64,000 bases of DNA from an uncultured Prevotella sp. Lineage in GTDB: Bacteria; Bacteroidota; Bacteroidia; Bacteroidales; Bacteroidaceae. The DNA is taken from assembly GCA_900771975.1 (NCBI GenBank), contig CAAGPV010000009.1, forward strand, positions 1-64,000. Direction: 5' to 3'. Below are positions 25,117-35,164 of this stretch, one piece after another. The notes under the pieces were generated by a model that was not told the origin of the DNA, did not search any database, and saw only the letters and a list, made by a program, of their open reading frames with translations. Position 1 is the first letter of the stretch; the number at the start of each line of letters is the position of its first letter. A program made the position numbers and the translations under genes.

Positions 25117-26130
25117 ATGATTAGAAAAGTAAGTTACGAAAGTCAGGAACGTCGCGAGAAGCAAGTTCTTGCTGCTCTTAATGCTAACGGTATCAAGAGC
25201 TTGGAAGAGGCTAATCAAATCTGCGAGGACGCAGGTGTTGATCCTTATCAGATGTGTGAAGATACTCAGCGTATCTGCTTCGAGAATGCTAAGTGGGCGT
25301 ATGTAGCTGGTGCTGCCATCGCTATCAAGAAGGGTGTTAAGAGTGCTGCTGACGCTGCCGAGGCTATCGGTATCGGTCTCCAGAGCTTCTGTATCCCTGG
25401 TTCTGTAGCTGACGACCGTAAGGTTGGTCTCGGTCACGGTAACTTGGCTGCTCGTTTGCTCCGTGAGGAGACAGAGTGCTTCGCTTTCTTGGCAGGTCAC
25501 GAGTCATTTGCTGCTGCTGAGGGTGCTATCAAGATCGCCGAGATGGCTAACAAGGTTCGTGTAAAGCCTTTGCGCGTTATCTTGAACGGTCTCGGTAAGG
25601 ATGCCGCTCAAATCATCAGCCGTATCAACGGTTTCACATACGTACAGACTAAGTTCGATTACTACACAAGCGAGTTGAAGGTAGTTCGTGAGATTGCTTA
25701 CTCTGACGGTCCTCGTGCAAAGGTTAAGTGCTATGGCGCTGACGATGTACGTGAGGGTGTTGCTATCCTCTGGAAGGAGAACGTAGATGTATCAATCACA
25801 GGTAACTCTACCAACCCTACTCGTTTCCAGCACCCAGTTGCAGGTACATACAAGAAGGAGCGTTTGGCAGCTGGTAAGCCATACTTCTCTGTAGCTTCTG
25901 GTGGTGGTACAGGTCGTACATTGCACCCAGATAACATGGCTGCAGGTCCTGCTTCTTATGGTATGACCGACACTATGGGCCGTATGCACTCTGACGCTCA
26001 GTTCGCAGGTTCTTCTTCAGTTCCTGCTCACGTAGAGATGATGGGTTACCTCGGTATGGGTAACAACCCAATGGTGGGTGCTACTGTAGCTATCGCCGTA
26101 GCTGTTGACCTCGCTTTGAACAAGAAGTAA
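25117..26130 (+). CDS. GGGtGRT family protein (function unknown)
   Basis: This 337-residue cytoplasmic protein carries SVASGGGTGRTLHPDN, the GGGtGRT motif that names the family. Other visible blocks are GNLAARLLREETECFAFLAG, LNGLGKDAAQIISRINGF and a Gly/Met-rich end (MMGYLGMGNNPMVGATVAI). It has no signal peptide. A Gly-rich loop of this kind may bind a nucleotide or phosphate, but no reaction is known to me. Codon choice is extreme (AAG, GAG, ATC, TTC and CGT over the AT-rich alternatives used next door). It is encoded with the NifU-like protein and ended by a strong terminator, so the pair forms a self-contained unit. Confidence 0.88.
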   Translation: MIRKVSYESQERREKQVLAALNANGIKSLEEANQICEDAGVDPYQMCEDTQRICFENAKWAYVAGAAIAIKKGVKSAADAAEAIGIGLQSFCIPGSVADDRKVGLGHGNLAARLLREETECFAFLAGHESFAAAEGAIKIAEMANKVRVKPLRVILNGLGKDAAQIISRINGFTYVQTKFDYYTSELKVVREIAYSDGPRAKVKCYGADDVREGVAILWKENVDVSITGNSTNPTRFQHPVAGTYKKERLAAGKPYFSVASGGGTGRTLHPDNMAAGPASYGMTDTMGRMHSDAQFAGSSSVPAHVEMMGYLGMGNNPMVGATVAIAVAVDLALNKK

Positions 26131-26151
26131 CAGCAGTAATTTCTTAAGGTA

Positions 26152-26188
26152 AAAAGTCCCTGTAGCAGTTAATGCTATAGGGACTTTT
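26152..26188 (+). terminator. Terminator of the NifU-like/GGGtGRT operon
   Basis: AAAAGTCCCTGTAGCA (26152-26167) pairs with TGCTATAGGGACTTTT (26173-26188), with one G-T pair and a five-base loop, ending in TTTT. Confidence 0.92.
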
Positions 26189-26340
26189 CTGTTTTCTTCT
26201 TCATAGTTAAATCGCCTTAGTTATAGCCCAAATGCACAATAAAGTTAAATGGCTGCTAAATCTACTATATAATATAGACAAGAGAGAAACTAAGGGGAAA
26301 CTTCATTTCCAAACTAAAGTCGAGCAAATATCTGATGAAC

Positions 26341-26385
26341 TTCTAAAAGCGTGCGTTTTGGGTGATAAAACGGCCAGTTTTAGAA
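26341..26385. repeat. Intergenic palindromic repeat, copy B
   Basis: TTCTAAAA (26341-26348) and TTTTAGAA (26378-26385) are inverted arms enclosing GGGTGATAAAACGGCCAG. The GGTGATAA and GGCC(A/G)GTTTT words match copy A at 9794-9874, so this is a shortened relative. It lies in the convergent gap past the GGGtGRT operon. Nothing else is seen in this gap besides the terminator. Confidence 0.7.
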
Positions 26386-26435
26386 GCTAATATCTATGGT
26401 TGTCGTAACCGGTTGATTGCCAACGTGATAGTTGG

Positions 26436-29324
26436 CTATTTTCGTTCGTCATTGTTAAACTTACCACAAAGTCTTCCGTAGATGCAATTCTTACAAATAT
26501 TATTGTCGTTTGTTGGTGAAAAAGAAACGTTTGGATTAAACAATTCTTCAAGAACCTTGTTCAGGTTTTCCATAAAATCATCTTTGTAGTGTAAAACGTT
26601 TTCTATATCTTTTCCACCGACCTGTATAATGGGAGAGTAGTTTTGGTTATTGGCCCGTTGAATAAAAAGTAATGCAGGTTTAACTGGTAAGCCATTAGGA
26701 TTGTGCACGTTGTCTTCTTGGGCCTCTATAAGGCTATAAAGAATGGTTTGCAACAGGTAGTCGAAATGTTTTTTCTGATTATGTTTTGCTTCAAAAATTT
26801 GTTTAATGTCTGCTACGTTCAGCGTAGCATTGTATCCCGTTTTATAGTCAACAACTCTTAACGATTCATGACTGTCACCAATATTGATTTTATCAATTCG
26901 GTCTATTCTTCCTTCAATATTTACAGTTTTTCCGTTAATTTGCAACTTTTTCTTTACATCAATCTCGTGACCAATTATTTGGAAAGGAGTTAAGTCACGG
27001 TCTGTTTTCAGAAGTGTTTTCAAATAGCGTTCAATAACTTCACGGTTAATAAGTTGTAGCCCGTTGAGAATGGGTGGTTTTGTTGTTCCTTCTGGACGTT
27101 GAAACAGTTCTATATTGAAAGCTTCATTTACTGCAGAAGCAATACTTTCATTACCCTGCGACAATATTTTGTCAATGTCTGATTTGTCGATAATTTTATG
27201 CGGTAAGTATTTGTTGTAGATAATTTCAGCCGCTTTATGGAATATATTTCCGAAAAGTCTGTTGTCAATTTTGTCGTCATCAATACTGTCTGGTTCTTTT
27301 ATACATGCTATGTATTTGTAAAAATACTGTAATTTACACCTGATGTAAGTATTGATAGCTGTAGGAGAAATCGACTTCAAATTATTGATATGTTTCATGA
27401 CAACAGCCTCTTTTTCAACTTTATTGATTGCCAATGTTTGTTGCTCTTGTCCACATTGAAGAGCATATAAAGGAATGGGCTGGTTATATTCTACCATCAA
27501 TTGGAGCAGAAACCGGCTCATGGTTCCACGGTTTATCCCGTCTGTTGAAGTGTTGTATACGATTGTTACATCTTTTGCTCTTTGTAGCAGACGAAAAAAA
27601 TAGTAACTGAAGATGGCAATTTTGTTGTCAATTGTTGTCAGGCCATATGCTTGCCGTAAAGAGTGCGGAATAAATGACACGTCGTCTACTCCTTTTGGAA
27701 GAAACCCCTCGTTGCATGAAAGAAGAAGAACGTGGTCAAAATCAAGATTTCGAGTTTCCAGTATTCCCATGATTTGTACTCCTATTGCCGGTTCTCCATG
27801 AAATGGAATAGTTGTATTGCTGATGTGTTGCAAAATGAGTCTCTGAAGGGTTATTTTGTCAACGGTCAAGTCTCCTTCTTTTATGAGTGTGTAGAAACGG
27901 TTCAACAATTTATACATCCTGAAAATGGACTCTTGAACAAAGGGCCTGTTTTGCCTTACAACAGATGCTATCGTTTTGGCGGTTATAGCCACTAAGTCTC
28001 TTAACCATTTGCACAAACATTCTGTATAGTTGTCTGATGAGGGAAGCGTCAATAAGGATGCTTTATCACAATCGATATAAAAAAACTTGCTATTGGTAAG
28101 TTCTTCACGTAGCTTTATTAAATCTGTAGATAAATATTGCGTATAAGGATGCCTTAACACCCTATTGAGTTCGTACGATTTAAAAGCATCTCGTTGAACG
28201 AGAAAGCCTGATATTTGTAGGTCAAGTAGCAATTGCACAAATGAGGCAATTGGTGTTTGGCTTAATGGAAACCCTAATGTGATGTTAGCTTCTTTAACAA
28301 CAGGTGGAATATGATGTATGATGCTTGGCAATAGCGATTCATTGGCTATTACTATCACCGTTTTGTTGCCGTCCTTGTAGCGATTTTCTTCTAATAGCCA
28401 ATCTGTTACAAAGTGAGCTTGAAGGGTTTCTGTAGGGGCAGAGATGATTTGAAGATTCTTCTTTTTATTGAGGTTGTCATAAAGTTCTTGATCTTTGTTG
28501 TCAAGCGTGTTTGGAAATTTATCCTGCCAAAGTTCAATATATTTTCCTGCTTCATGAGGGCTTGTGTGCGTGTGTTGACCAATATGTGCATAATAGTGGT
28601 CGTAATCCCAATAGAAATAGGCGTTTCCTTCGTGCTGGATTCGGCTGAACAGTAGTTGTTCGCTTTTGTGCAAAACATTAAAGCCAACAAATAGATATTT
28701 CCTTGTAGAAAAGGAAATAGCGGGGTTTTCTGCAACCTCTCTATAGATCATGCCTTCATAGGCAAGTCCTTGTGTTTTTAATTGTATTCGGAAATTTGTG
28801 TATATGTCATACAACTTGTTCCAAACGGCAAGGAACCTTTTTTTCAAAAGACTATTGTTTTTTATGTCGGCTTGGAAGTTTTTAAAAAAGCGTTGTATGA
28901 GTGCTACTTGTTTTTCAGTTAAATAGGAAAGGTCATCCATTTCATGTATTCCTGCTAAATTCCTGAAAACTAATCGCGCATCTGCAAGATTTTTGTCGAT
29001 ATCGTCAAAGTCGCTTAATAGCAATTGTCCCCAACCATAGAATTGATCAAGTGTAAGCGATTCTCCTGTTATAGCAACATAACATTTGTATAATTCGCAA
29101 ATTGCTTTTAATGGGTCTGCTATTATCAAGTCACTATGAGCTTGAAACAAGTCATTGATTGAAATATAAGAAGGAGACCATATTGGTTTGTCATAAATTT
29201 CAACAAGTCTTTGATTTAGAAATAGTGCAGCTCGTTTGTTTGGAAAAACTATGGTGACATTGGATAGCTGATTGCCAAACTTGTTTATAATATCAGAAGC
29301 TACTGCTGAAAGAAATGTTTTCAT
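26436..29324 (-). CDS. AddB-like inactivated helicase / PD-(D/E)XK nuclease subunit
   Basis: This 962-residue protein is a partner of the downstream-type RecB/AddA helicase in double-strand break processing. The N-terminal half includes VTIVFPNKRAALFLNQRL, typical of AddB-like and Bacteroidetes RecB-family proteins without a strong Walker A. The C-terminal nuclease shows RIDRIDKI and LRVVDYKTGYN (the D...DxK pattern), ending with CKNCIYGRLC, which with an upstream Cys in TYIRCKLQYF makes the CxxC...C iron-sulfur staple of AddB nucleases. Its ATG overlaps the addA-like stop as ATGA, so the 12-codon upstream extension is not used. Confidence 0.85.
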   Translation of the reverse strand: MKTFLSAVASDIINKFGNQLSNVTIVFPNKRAALFLNQRLVEIYDKPIWSPSYISINDLFQAHSDLIIADPLKAICELYKCYVAITGESLTLDQFYGWGQLLLSDFDDIDKNLADARLVFRNLAGIHEMDDLSYLTEKQVALIQRFFKNFQADIKNNSLLKKRFLAVWNKLYDIYTNFRIQLKTQGLAYEGMIYREVAENPAISFSTRKYLFVGFNVLHKSEQLLFSRIQHEGNAYFYWDYDHYYAHIGQHTHTSPHEAGKYIELWQDKFPNTLDNKDQELYDNLNKKKNLQIISAPTETLQAHFVTDWLLEENRYKDGNKTVIVIANESLLPSIIHHIPPVVKEANITLGFPLSQTPIASFVQLLLDLQISGFLVQRDAFKSYELNRVLRHPYTQYLSTDLIKLREELTNSKFFYIDCDKASLLTLPSSDNYTECLCKWLRDLVAITAKTIASVVRQNRPFVQESIFRMYKLLNRFYTLIKEGDLTVDKITLQRLILQHISNTTIPFHGEPAIGVQIMGILETRNLDFDHVLLLSCNEGFLPKGVDDVSFIPHSLRQAYGLTTIDNKIAIFSYYFFRLLQRAKDVTIVYNTSTDGINRGTMSRFLLQLMVEYNQPIPLYALQCGQEQQTLAINKVEKEAVVMKHINNLKSISPTAINTYIRCKLQYFYKYIACIKEPDSIDDDKIDNRLFGNIFHKAAEIIYNKYLPHKIIDKSDIDKILSQGNESIASAVNEAFNIELFQRPEGTTKPPILNGLQLINREVIERYLKTLLKTDRDLTPFQIIGHEIDVKKKLQINGKTVNIEGRIDRIDKINIGDSHESLRVVDYKTGYNATLNVADIKQIFEAKHNQKKHFDYLLQTILYSLIEAQEDNVHNPNGLPVKPALLFIQRANNQNYSPIIQVGGKDIENVLHYKDDFMENLNKVLEELFNPNVSFSPTNDNNICKNCIYGRLCGKFNNDERK

Positions 29325-32300
29325 CTTACGTTTACTATTTGTTTTGTAGGAACATACCATAAGTAGCCTTTAACATTTTTATGCCCCATCTGTTTCAACA
29401 ATTGCATATATTGGTTAACTTGTTTTTTGTGTTCATTCAGCGGCTTGCCAAATTTGTAATCGATGACGATAGTTTCCTTTCCGTCTGTGATTACCCTATC
29501 AGGACGCCGTTCAACAACAGGTCCTTCTTTATCGTCTTTTGTCAATATACTACATTCGGTAAATACCCTCCACTTTTTGTCAAACCATTCTTTAGCTATT
29601 GGAATGTTGACATCATTGTAGAGTTCTTTATAGGTTTGTTCATCTGCGTCTAACAACCCTTCCTGTTTAAGGCGTTCAATAGCAGGCGCAAGGTCATTGA
29701 GCGTTTGTACGTTGGCAAGCAAATTGTGAAGTATGGTTCCTTTTTGTATATAAGAGGTATGACCGTTATCAACTTCTTTGTCTGCAGAAAACTGTAAGCT
29801 TTCGTTACTTTGTCTAAACTGTATCAGATTGTTGTTAATGTAATTTTTGAACGATTTGAGTTTCTTTGATATTGGCTTTTGTTCAAAAATGTTTTGGGAC
29901 GATACAGTACTTTTCTTAGGTTGTAATAACGTGCCTACATGTCCATAGGTGAAAGTCAAGTTTTCGTCTTCTTCTTTTATGGTAGCAGCCTTTAAATCAA
30001 CAACAATAGCGTTTATGGTTTTTTCAACAAGTGTGCTTCTGTATTGTTTGTTTGCGGATGTTTTTTCATGTCTTTCCCCAATAATATACAAACCTTCTCT
30101 GGCCCTTGTGAATGCTACATATAGCAAATTCAGATTATCTACGATATTAAGGAGGTGCTCTTGTTGGTAATCGCTCTCATATATTGAGCCTTGTAATTTC
30201 GACGTTGAATAGTCTATTGGTATTATTGGGAGAATATTAAATGGCTTTTCTTTTTTTTGCTGGCACCAAATAATGCCGTTTTGTTCCAAACTCCAATCAC
30301 AGAAGGGAATAATGACATGCCTAAATTCCAATCCCTTGCTTTTGTGGATGGTTATAATGCGTATGCCATTGGTAAGGTTGTTCTGTATGGATATCTTGTG
30401 TAAATTTTCATCCCAATATTTGATAAATCCTCCGATATCAGCAGAATTGTTCAACACAAAATCTGTTACAAAATCATTAAACGTACAGATGTATGAATTT
30501 TCATTTGACAATTGTTCCAATGAAAAGATATCATATATCTGTGCGATAAGCTCTGCTATTGACAATTCGTTAAGTTGGCTTAAATGCTTGGTAAAAGCAT
30601 CGGGAAGAAAAGAATTTAATTTGATGTTTTGCTCTTCTATGCTAAAAGGTGATGTTGTAACCAATAGTGTACTGTCTGGTAGAATCTTTTTGAGAACGTA
30701 ACATTGATAGTACTTTACAAGTTCGGCTTTGGCAAGTGTGTCTTTTTTGTTTAGAAGGACCCTAAGTGCCGACATAATCAGGCGGACTGCAATGGATGCA
30801 TCTAACCTAAAAGCATCATCTGAGATGAAATTGATGCCGTGCGTTGCAAAGTATTCTTCGTTGGCCAATGCTGAAGCAATGGCCGGTATGTCTTTATTTG
30901 TCCTTAAAAGTATGGCAATATCGTTAACAGCAGTACCTTTTTCAAGTAGCATTACTATAAATTGTTTTACTTTTTGAAGGGTGTTGTTATATACGTTTTC
31001 TTCTTTTTTCAGAAGCTCTATTTTAACATATCCATGTTGTCCTTTCTTGTTTGGGACTTGTTCAACATCCGAATAAGCAGATATGATTTGTTCGTTATAT
31101 GGAATTTTTTGGGCTTTTAATTGCTCGGCTTCAATTTCTGCAGCTTTTGAAAAAAAAGCATTGTTGAAAAGAACGATATTCTCTTCAGAACGATAGTTTG
31201 TGGAAAGGCATTTTATGTCTGTTTGATAATCGGGCTTCATATTATTGAGCAAAGTCCAATCACCTGAACGCCATCGATATATGCTTTGTTTTACATCGCC
31301 AACAATAAGTGAGTGTGAACCTTCTTGAGAAAGGCAATTGTCAAGTAGAACTTTAAAGTTAGCCCATTGTGTAGTGCTTGTGTCTTGGAATTCGTCAATC
31401 ATTATATGCCGCAGGCGACTTCCAATTTTCTCGAAGATGAAAGGTGAGTCATTACCATCTATCATTTCTCTTAAAACATCTTGGGTATTGCTTAGTTGAA
31501 ATCTATTGGAATTTCTGTTGACTTCATCAACAGCGTTTTCGATGGATTTCAATAACTGAAGCTGATTGAGATGTCGTATTGTAAGGGCTGTTGAAATAAA
31601 TGGTTTCCAAAGTGACAGCCTGTTTTCCTCTGCCGATTTCAGTTCCGAACTTAAATAGGATTTTGCAAACGAAGTGAGACGAGTTGTTTCTGGCGTATTC
31701 TTTTTTACCCATTTAGAGGGATCTGCAATAGCTTCCGCATCGCGTTTCCTGGTTGGAGTGTTGTCTATTAGCCCATTTGCTCGACTTTTTATATATTTAA
31801 GCACACTCGAACGTTCTCCGTAACTAAACAATTCATAATTGTCGAAGCCCTCTTTCTCTATATTCAATAATATTTTTTTGTAGGGCGTGGTTATGCATTG
31901 TTGGATAACAACCTTTTTGGAAAGTAATAATTTACGGTAATTTGAGAACCAATGTGGGGTAGAGGTTAATGATGTAAGTTCTTCTCGATGTTTATGATAG
32001 ATGTCTTTAAAGATATTATTACCAAATTCTTTGATTTTGGAAATAATATTCCAGTTGCGGTCTTCGTTGATATTTGTTTCTATGTATTCCTGTATCCACT
32101 TTAGGAGTTCTTGCCCAGGTTCTAAGTTCTCTATCATCTTGTCAACGGCTTCTTCCTCTATTTCTTTGTCGTTGAGACCGATTTTCAGGTTGGCTGTGAG
32201 GTTTAATTCATGGGCTAAATTTCGCAATATGCTTTGAAAAAATGCGTCTATAGTAAGTATGCGGAAATAGTTGTAGTTGTGAACTAATAGCGAAAGTGCT

Positions 32301-32584
32301 ATTTTTGCATTCTTTTGAATGACAGGCGTTGGCAGACAGGTCTGTTCCTTAATTTTTTGGAGATAAGGGTCTGAGTCCTGATAATTATTTGCTAAGCCGC
32401 TTAGTTGAGAAAGAATTCTCATTTTCATTTCGTCGGTTGCCTTGTTTGTAAAAGTAACAGCAAGGATGTCTTTGTAGCTGTCGGGATTAAGAACAAGCAA
32501 AGAAATGAAATCAACAGCGAGTTGGAAAGTCTTTCCAGAACCCGCTGATGCTTTATAAATGGTAAGTGGCTTGTGTTTGTCCAC
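29321..32584 (-). CDS. AddA-like UvrD/Rep-family helicase-nuclease
   Basis: This 1087-residue superfamily 1 helicase has Walker A ASAGSGKTF (12-20), motif Ia AVTFTNKATDEM, motif II MIDEFQDTSTTQW, motif III GDVKQSIYRWR, motif V/VI HKSKGLEF and LLYVAFTRAR. The C-terminal nuclease has VVERRPDRVI and VIDYKFGKP, the AddA/RecB PD-(D/E)XK core. With the overlapping AddB-like gene it forms a RecBCD-type break-resection complex. The start is GTG at 32582-32584, forced because an in-frame TAA lies 6 bp upstream. It begins 3 bp after the thrC stop and so rides on the thr operon transcript. Confidence 0.9.
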   Translation of the reverse strand: MDKHKPLTIYKASAGSGKTFQLAVDFISLLVLNPDSYKDILAVTFTNKATDEMKMRILSQLSGLANNYQDSDPYLQKIKEQTCLPTPVIQKNAKIALSLLVHNYNYFRILTIDAFFQSILRNLAHELNLTANLKIGLNDKEIEEEAVDKMIENLEPGQELLKWIQEYIETNINEDRNWNIISKIKEFGNNIFKDIYHKHREELTSLTSTPHWFSNYRKLLLSKKVVIQQCITTPYKKILLNIEKEGFDNYELFSYGERSSVLKYIKSRANGLIDNTPTRKRDAEAIADPSKWVKKNTPETTRLTSFAKSYLSSELKSAEENRLSLWKPFISTALTIRHLNQLQLLKSIENAVDEVNRNSNRFQLSNTQDVLREMIDGNDSPFIFEKIGSRLRHIMIDEFQDTSTTQWANFKVLLDNCLSQEGSHSLIVGDVKQSIYRWRSGDWTLLNNMKPDYQTDIKCLSTNYRSEENIVLFNNAFFSKAAEIEAEQLKAQKIPYNEQIISAYSDVEQVPNKKGQHGYVKIELLKKEENVYNNTLQKVKQFIVMLLEKGTAVNDIAILLRTNKDIPAIASALANEEYFATHGINFISDDAFRLDASIAVRLIMSALRVLLNKKDTLAKAELVKYYQCYVLKKILPDSTLLVTTSPFSIEEQNIKLNSFLPDAFTKHLSQLNELSIAELIAQIYDIFSLEQLSNENSYICTFNDFVTDFVLNNSADIGGFIKYWDENLHKISIQNNLTNGIRIITIHKSKGLEFRHVIIPFCDWSLEQNGIIWCQQKKEKPFNILPIIPIDYSTSKLQGSIYESDYQQEHLLNIVDNLNLLYVAFTRAREGLYIIGERHEKTSANKQYRSTLVEKTINAIVVDLKAATIKEEDENLTFTYGHVGTLLQPKKSTVSSQNIFEQKPISKKLKSFKNYINNNLIQFRQSNESLQFSADKEVDNGHTSYIQKGTILHNLLANVQTLNDLAPAIERLKQEGLLDADEQTYKELYNDVNIPIAKEWFDKKWRVFTECSILTKDDKEGPVVERRPDRVITDGKETIVIDYKFGKPLNEHKKQVNQYMQLLKQMGHKNVKGYLWYVPTKQIVNVR

Positions 32585-32587
32585 TAT

Positions 32588-33904
32588 TTATTGTTGAAGA
32601 AGAAAGTTTTTAAAAACGCTAAAATCGTTGGGTAAGTCTATCACTTGCCGTTCGTTTTTCATAAATGCTTTAAGCCTTTCGGGTATCGCTAAGTTTATTG
32701 ATAAAATGTCGTCCACCTTCTCTTTAAATTTTGCAGGGTGAGCTGTTTCCAAAAAAACGCCGATTTCGTCTGGCTTTAATGCGTCTTTTAGTGCTTGATA
32801 TCCACAAGCTCCATGTGGGTCAAGCACATAGTTGTTTGCCTTATAGCAATTGCGCATAGCTGACTTTATTTGTTCGTCATCATAGGTTTCTCCACTTACA
32901 ATATTTTTTATTTGTTTCCAGGAATGATTATAAAGATCCAATATTCTTGCAAAATTTGAAGGGTTGCCAACATCCATTGCGTTAGCTAACGTGGCAATAG
33001 ATGGTTGTGGCTTATATTCTCCGGACTTTAGATAGTTGTAAAAAATGTCATTTGCGTTATTGGCAGCGATAAAACGTTTGATAGGCAGTCCCATGCGTTT
33101 GGCAATAAATCCAGCAGTTATATTTCCAAAATTACCAGAGGGAACACACATGACAAGATTGGAAGCTTGGCTGGGAGAACACTTTTTGAGTTGTGAATAA
33201 GCATAAAAATAGTAGAACGATTGTGGCAAAAAGCGCGCTACGTTAATGCTGTTTGCAGATGTCAATATCATTTTATGGTTGAGTTCTTCGTCCATAAATG
33301 CGTTTTTGACTAATGCTTGACAGTCGTCAAATACTCCGTCAACCTCGATGGCTGTGATGTTTCTTCCTAATGTGGTAAATTGTGATTCTTGAATTTTGCT
33401 GACTTTTCCCTTTGGATAAAGTATGAAAACATGTATACCATCAACTCCCAAGAAACCGTTTGCAACAGCAGAACCAGTATCTCCGCTGGTAGCGGTCAAG
33501 ACATTTACGGTAGCTTTGGTTTGATAGATGCCTTTATGAATGAAGTATTGTAAAAGCCTTGCCATAAAGCGAGCCCCCACATCTTTAAAAGCTAATGTAG
33601 GGCCATGAAAAAGCTCAAGCGAATAAATGTTGTTTTCTACTTTTGTTAAAGGAATTTCAAATGACAATGTGTCATTAACGATTCTTTTCAAATCTTCATC
33701 CTCTATGTCAAGGTTGAAAAGAGCCTTTGCTACTTCATAGGCAATTTCCTGTAAAGATAAGTTTTCGATATTGTCAAAGAAAGAAGTTGGAAGCTCAGGA
33801 ACTCTTTCGGGCATGTAAAGTCCTTTGTCTTCAGCCAATCCCTTTGTAACCGCTTTTGCAAGAGTAGCAATAGGAGCTTTATGGTTTGTGCTATAATATT
33901 TCAT
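32588..33904 (-). CDS. thrC: Threonine synthase
   Basis: This 438-residue PLP enzyme converts O-phosphohomoserine to threonine. The PLP lysine is Lys107 in FHGPTLAFKDVGARF. LTATSGDTGSAVANG binds the cofactor phosphate, and CVPSGNFGNITAGF is also typical. The frame continues upstream to 33991, overlapping apgM, but the MKYYSTNHKAP start matches the family. It follows apgM by 20 bp in the thrA-apgM-thrC operon, which supplies the complete aspartate-to-threonine end route. Confidence 0.96.
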   Translation of the reverse strand: MKYYSTNHKAPIATLAKAVTKGLAEDKGLYMPERVPELPTSFFDNIENLSLQEIAYEVAKALFNLDIEDEDLKRIVNDTLSFEIPLTKVENNIYSLELFHGPTLAFKDVGARFMARLLQYFIHKGIYQTKATVNVLTATSGDTGSAVANGFLGVDGIHVFILYPKGKVSKIQESQFTTLGRNITAIEVDGVFDDCQALVKNAFMDEELNHKMILTSANSINVARFLPQSFYYFYAYSQLKKCSPSQASNLVMCVPSGNFGNITAGFIAKRMGLPIKRFIAANNANDIFYNYLKSGEYKPQPSIATLANAMDVGNPSNFARILDLYNHSWKQIKNIVSGETYDDEQIKSAMRNCYKANNYVLDPHGACGYQALKDALKPDEIGVFLETAHPAKFKEKVDDILSINLAIPERLKAFMKNERQVIDLPNDFSVFKNFLLQQ

Positions 33905-33924
33905 AAAAATGTTTTTATTCGTAT

Positions 33925-35151
33925 TTATTCTTTCATAAATGCATTCATAAATTCTGAAAGATGGAGCAATCCGTAAGAGCCAAGAGAACAACTTGTTTCG
34001 TCATAGACTTGAACGTCGTCAGGAAGAATTCCTTTATGCCAAATAAGAAAAGGAACAGGCTCGTCGACGTGGGTGCGAATCTCTACGGGGGTAGGATGGT
34101 CGGGTAGGATGGCCATACAGACCGGCTCTTCCCATTGTCTTATTTCGCGATAGATAGGTTCTACCACTCTGTGCTCTAAAGCATCTATGGCTTGTAGCTT
34201 GAGTTGTAGGTCTCCATCGTGACCAGCTTCATCGGTTGCCTCAAGATGTAAGAATACAAAGTCTTTATTATATAGTTCATTTAAAGCTGCTTGAGTTTTT
34301 CCTTCATAATTTGTATAGGCTGTACCTGTGACTCGTGGAACATTAACTACGTCAAGCCCTGCGTAGTGGCCGATTCCCTTTATAAGGTCAACCGCAGAAA
34401 TGACACTACCTCTTTTAATTTGTGGGAAAATGGTTCGAAGGGGTTTCATGGCTGGTCTATAACCTCCTCCCCATGGCCAAATGCTGTTTGCCGGTATGCT
34501 CCTATCTTTATTGAAAGGGTGGTTAGACAATAATTTTTGTGATTCTTTTACTAAGTGGTTAAGTAAATCGGCAGTTTGTTGTGGGCTCATACGTGTTGTA
34601 CTTGCCTCTTGGAAATTACTTTCAGGACGGGTCAGTAATGGCTGCCAAGGCTCGTTGGGATGGTCGTGTGGGCCGACACAAAAGATGTGCTTGTTGCCCC
34701 CTTTTATTATAAGTAAATTTCTGTATTGGGTGCCCGTAACAAAACGAATTTGCTCATTTCCTAATTTTTGGTTTAGATAATCGATCAAGACTTCGCTTTC
34801 TTTTGTTTCAAGATGGCCACCATGGTGATTTTCAATTTTTCCATCCCTGATAGTAATGAAATTGCAACGTAATGCTAAATCGTCTGCTTCTAATTCGTAT
34901 CCGATGGATGCGGCTTCAAGCGGCCCTCTGCCCTCATAAACTTGATTGAGATCGTATCCAAGAATTGCAGTATTTGCAACTTCCGAACCTGGATAAAACC
35001 CTTTGGGTATGGTTTGCAACCGTCCGGTTTTTCCTTTTTTTGCAAGCATATCCATATAAGGAGTGTCTGCATATTGCAAAGGAGTGAGCCCGCCCAAATG
35101 GGCCACAGCATGATCTGCCATTCCGTCTGCAAGAATTATAATATGCTTCAT
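33925..35151 (-). CDS. ApgM-like protein, probable homoserine kinase
   Basis: This 408-residue alkaline-phosphatase-superfamily protein is related to archaeal-type cofactor-independent phosphoglycerate mutase: MKHIIILADGMADH (metal Asp9), PGSEVANTAILGYD (nucleophile Ser56), DEAGHDGD, and LPDHPTPVEIRTH. In Bacteroidetes such a gene lies between thrA and thrC where thrB is missing. A family model (TIGR02535, from memory) proposes it as homoserine kinase. The position here, 13 bp after thrA and 20 bp before thrC with no thrB in the window, supports that reading over glycolytic mutase. The kinase activity is inferred from context. Confidence 0.85.
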   Translation of the reverse strand: MKHIIILADGMADHAVAHLGGLTPLQYADTPYMDMLAKKGKTGRLQTIPKGFYPGSEVANTAILGYDLNQVYEGRGPLEAASIGYELEADDLALRCNFITIRDGKIENHHGGHLETKESEVLIDYLNQKLGNEQIRFVTGTQYRNLLIIKGGNKHIFCVGPHDHPNEPWQPLLTRPESNFQEASTTRMSPQQTADLLNHLVKESQKLLSNHPFNKDRSIPANSIWPWGGGYRPAMKPLRTIFPQIKRGSVISAVDLIKGIGHYAGLDVVNVPRVTGTAYTNYEGKTQAALNELYNKDFVFLHLEATDEAGHDGDLQLKLQAIDALEHRVVEPIYREIRQWEEPVCMAILPDHPTPVEIRTHVDEPVPFLIWHKGILPDDVQVYDETSCSLGSYGLLHLSEFMNAFMKE

Positions 35152-35164
35152 ATAGATTACGTTT

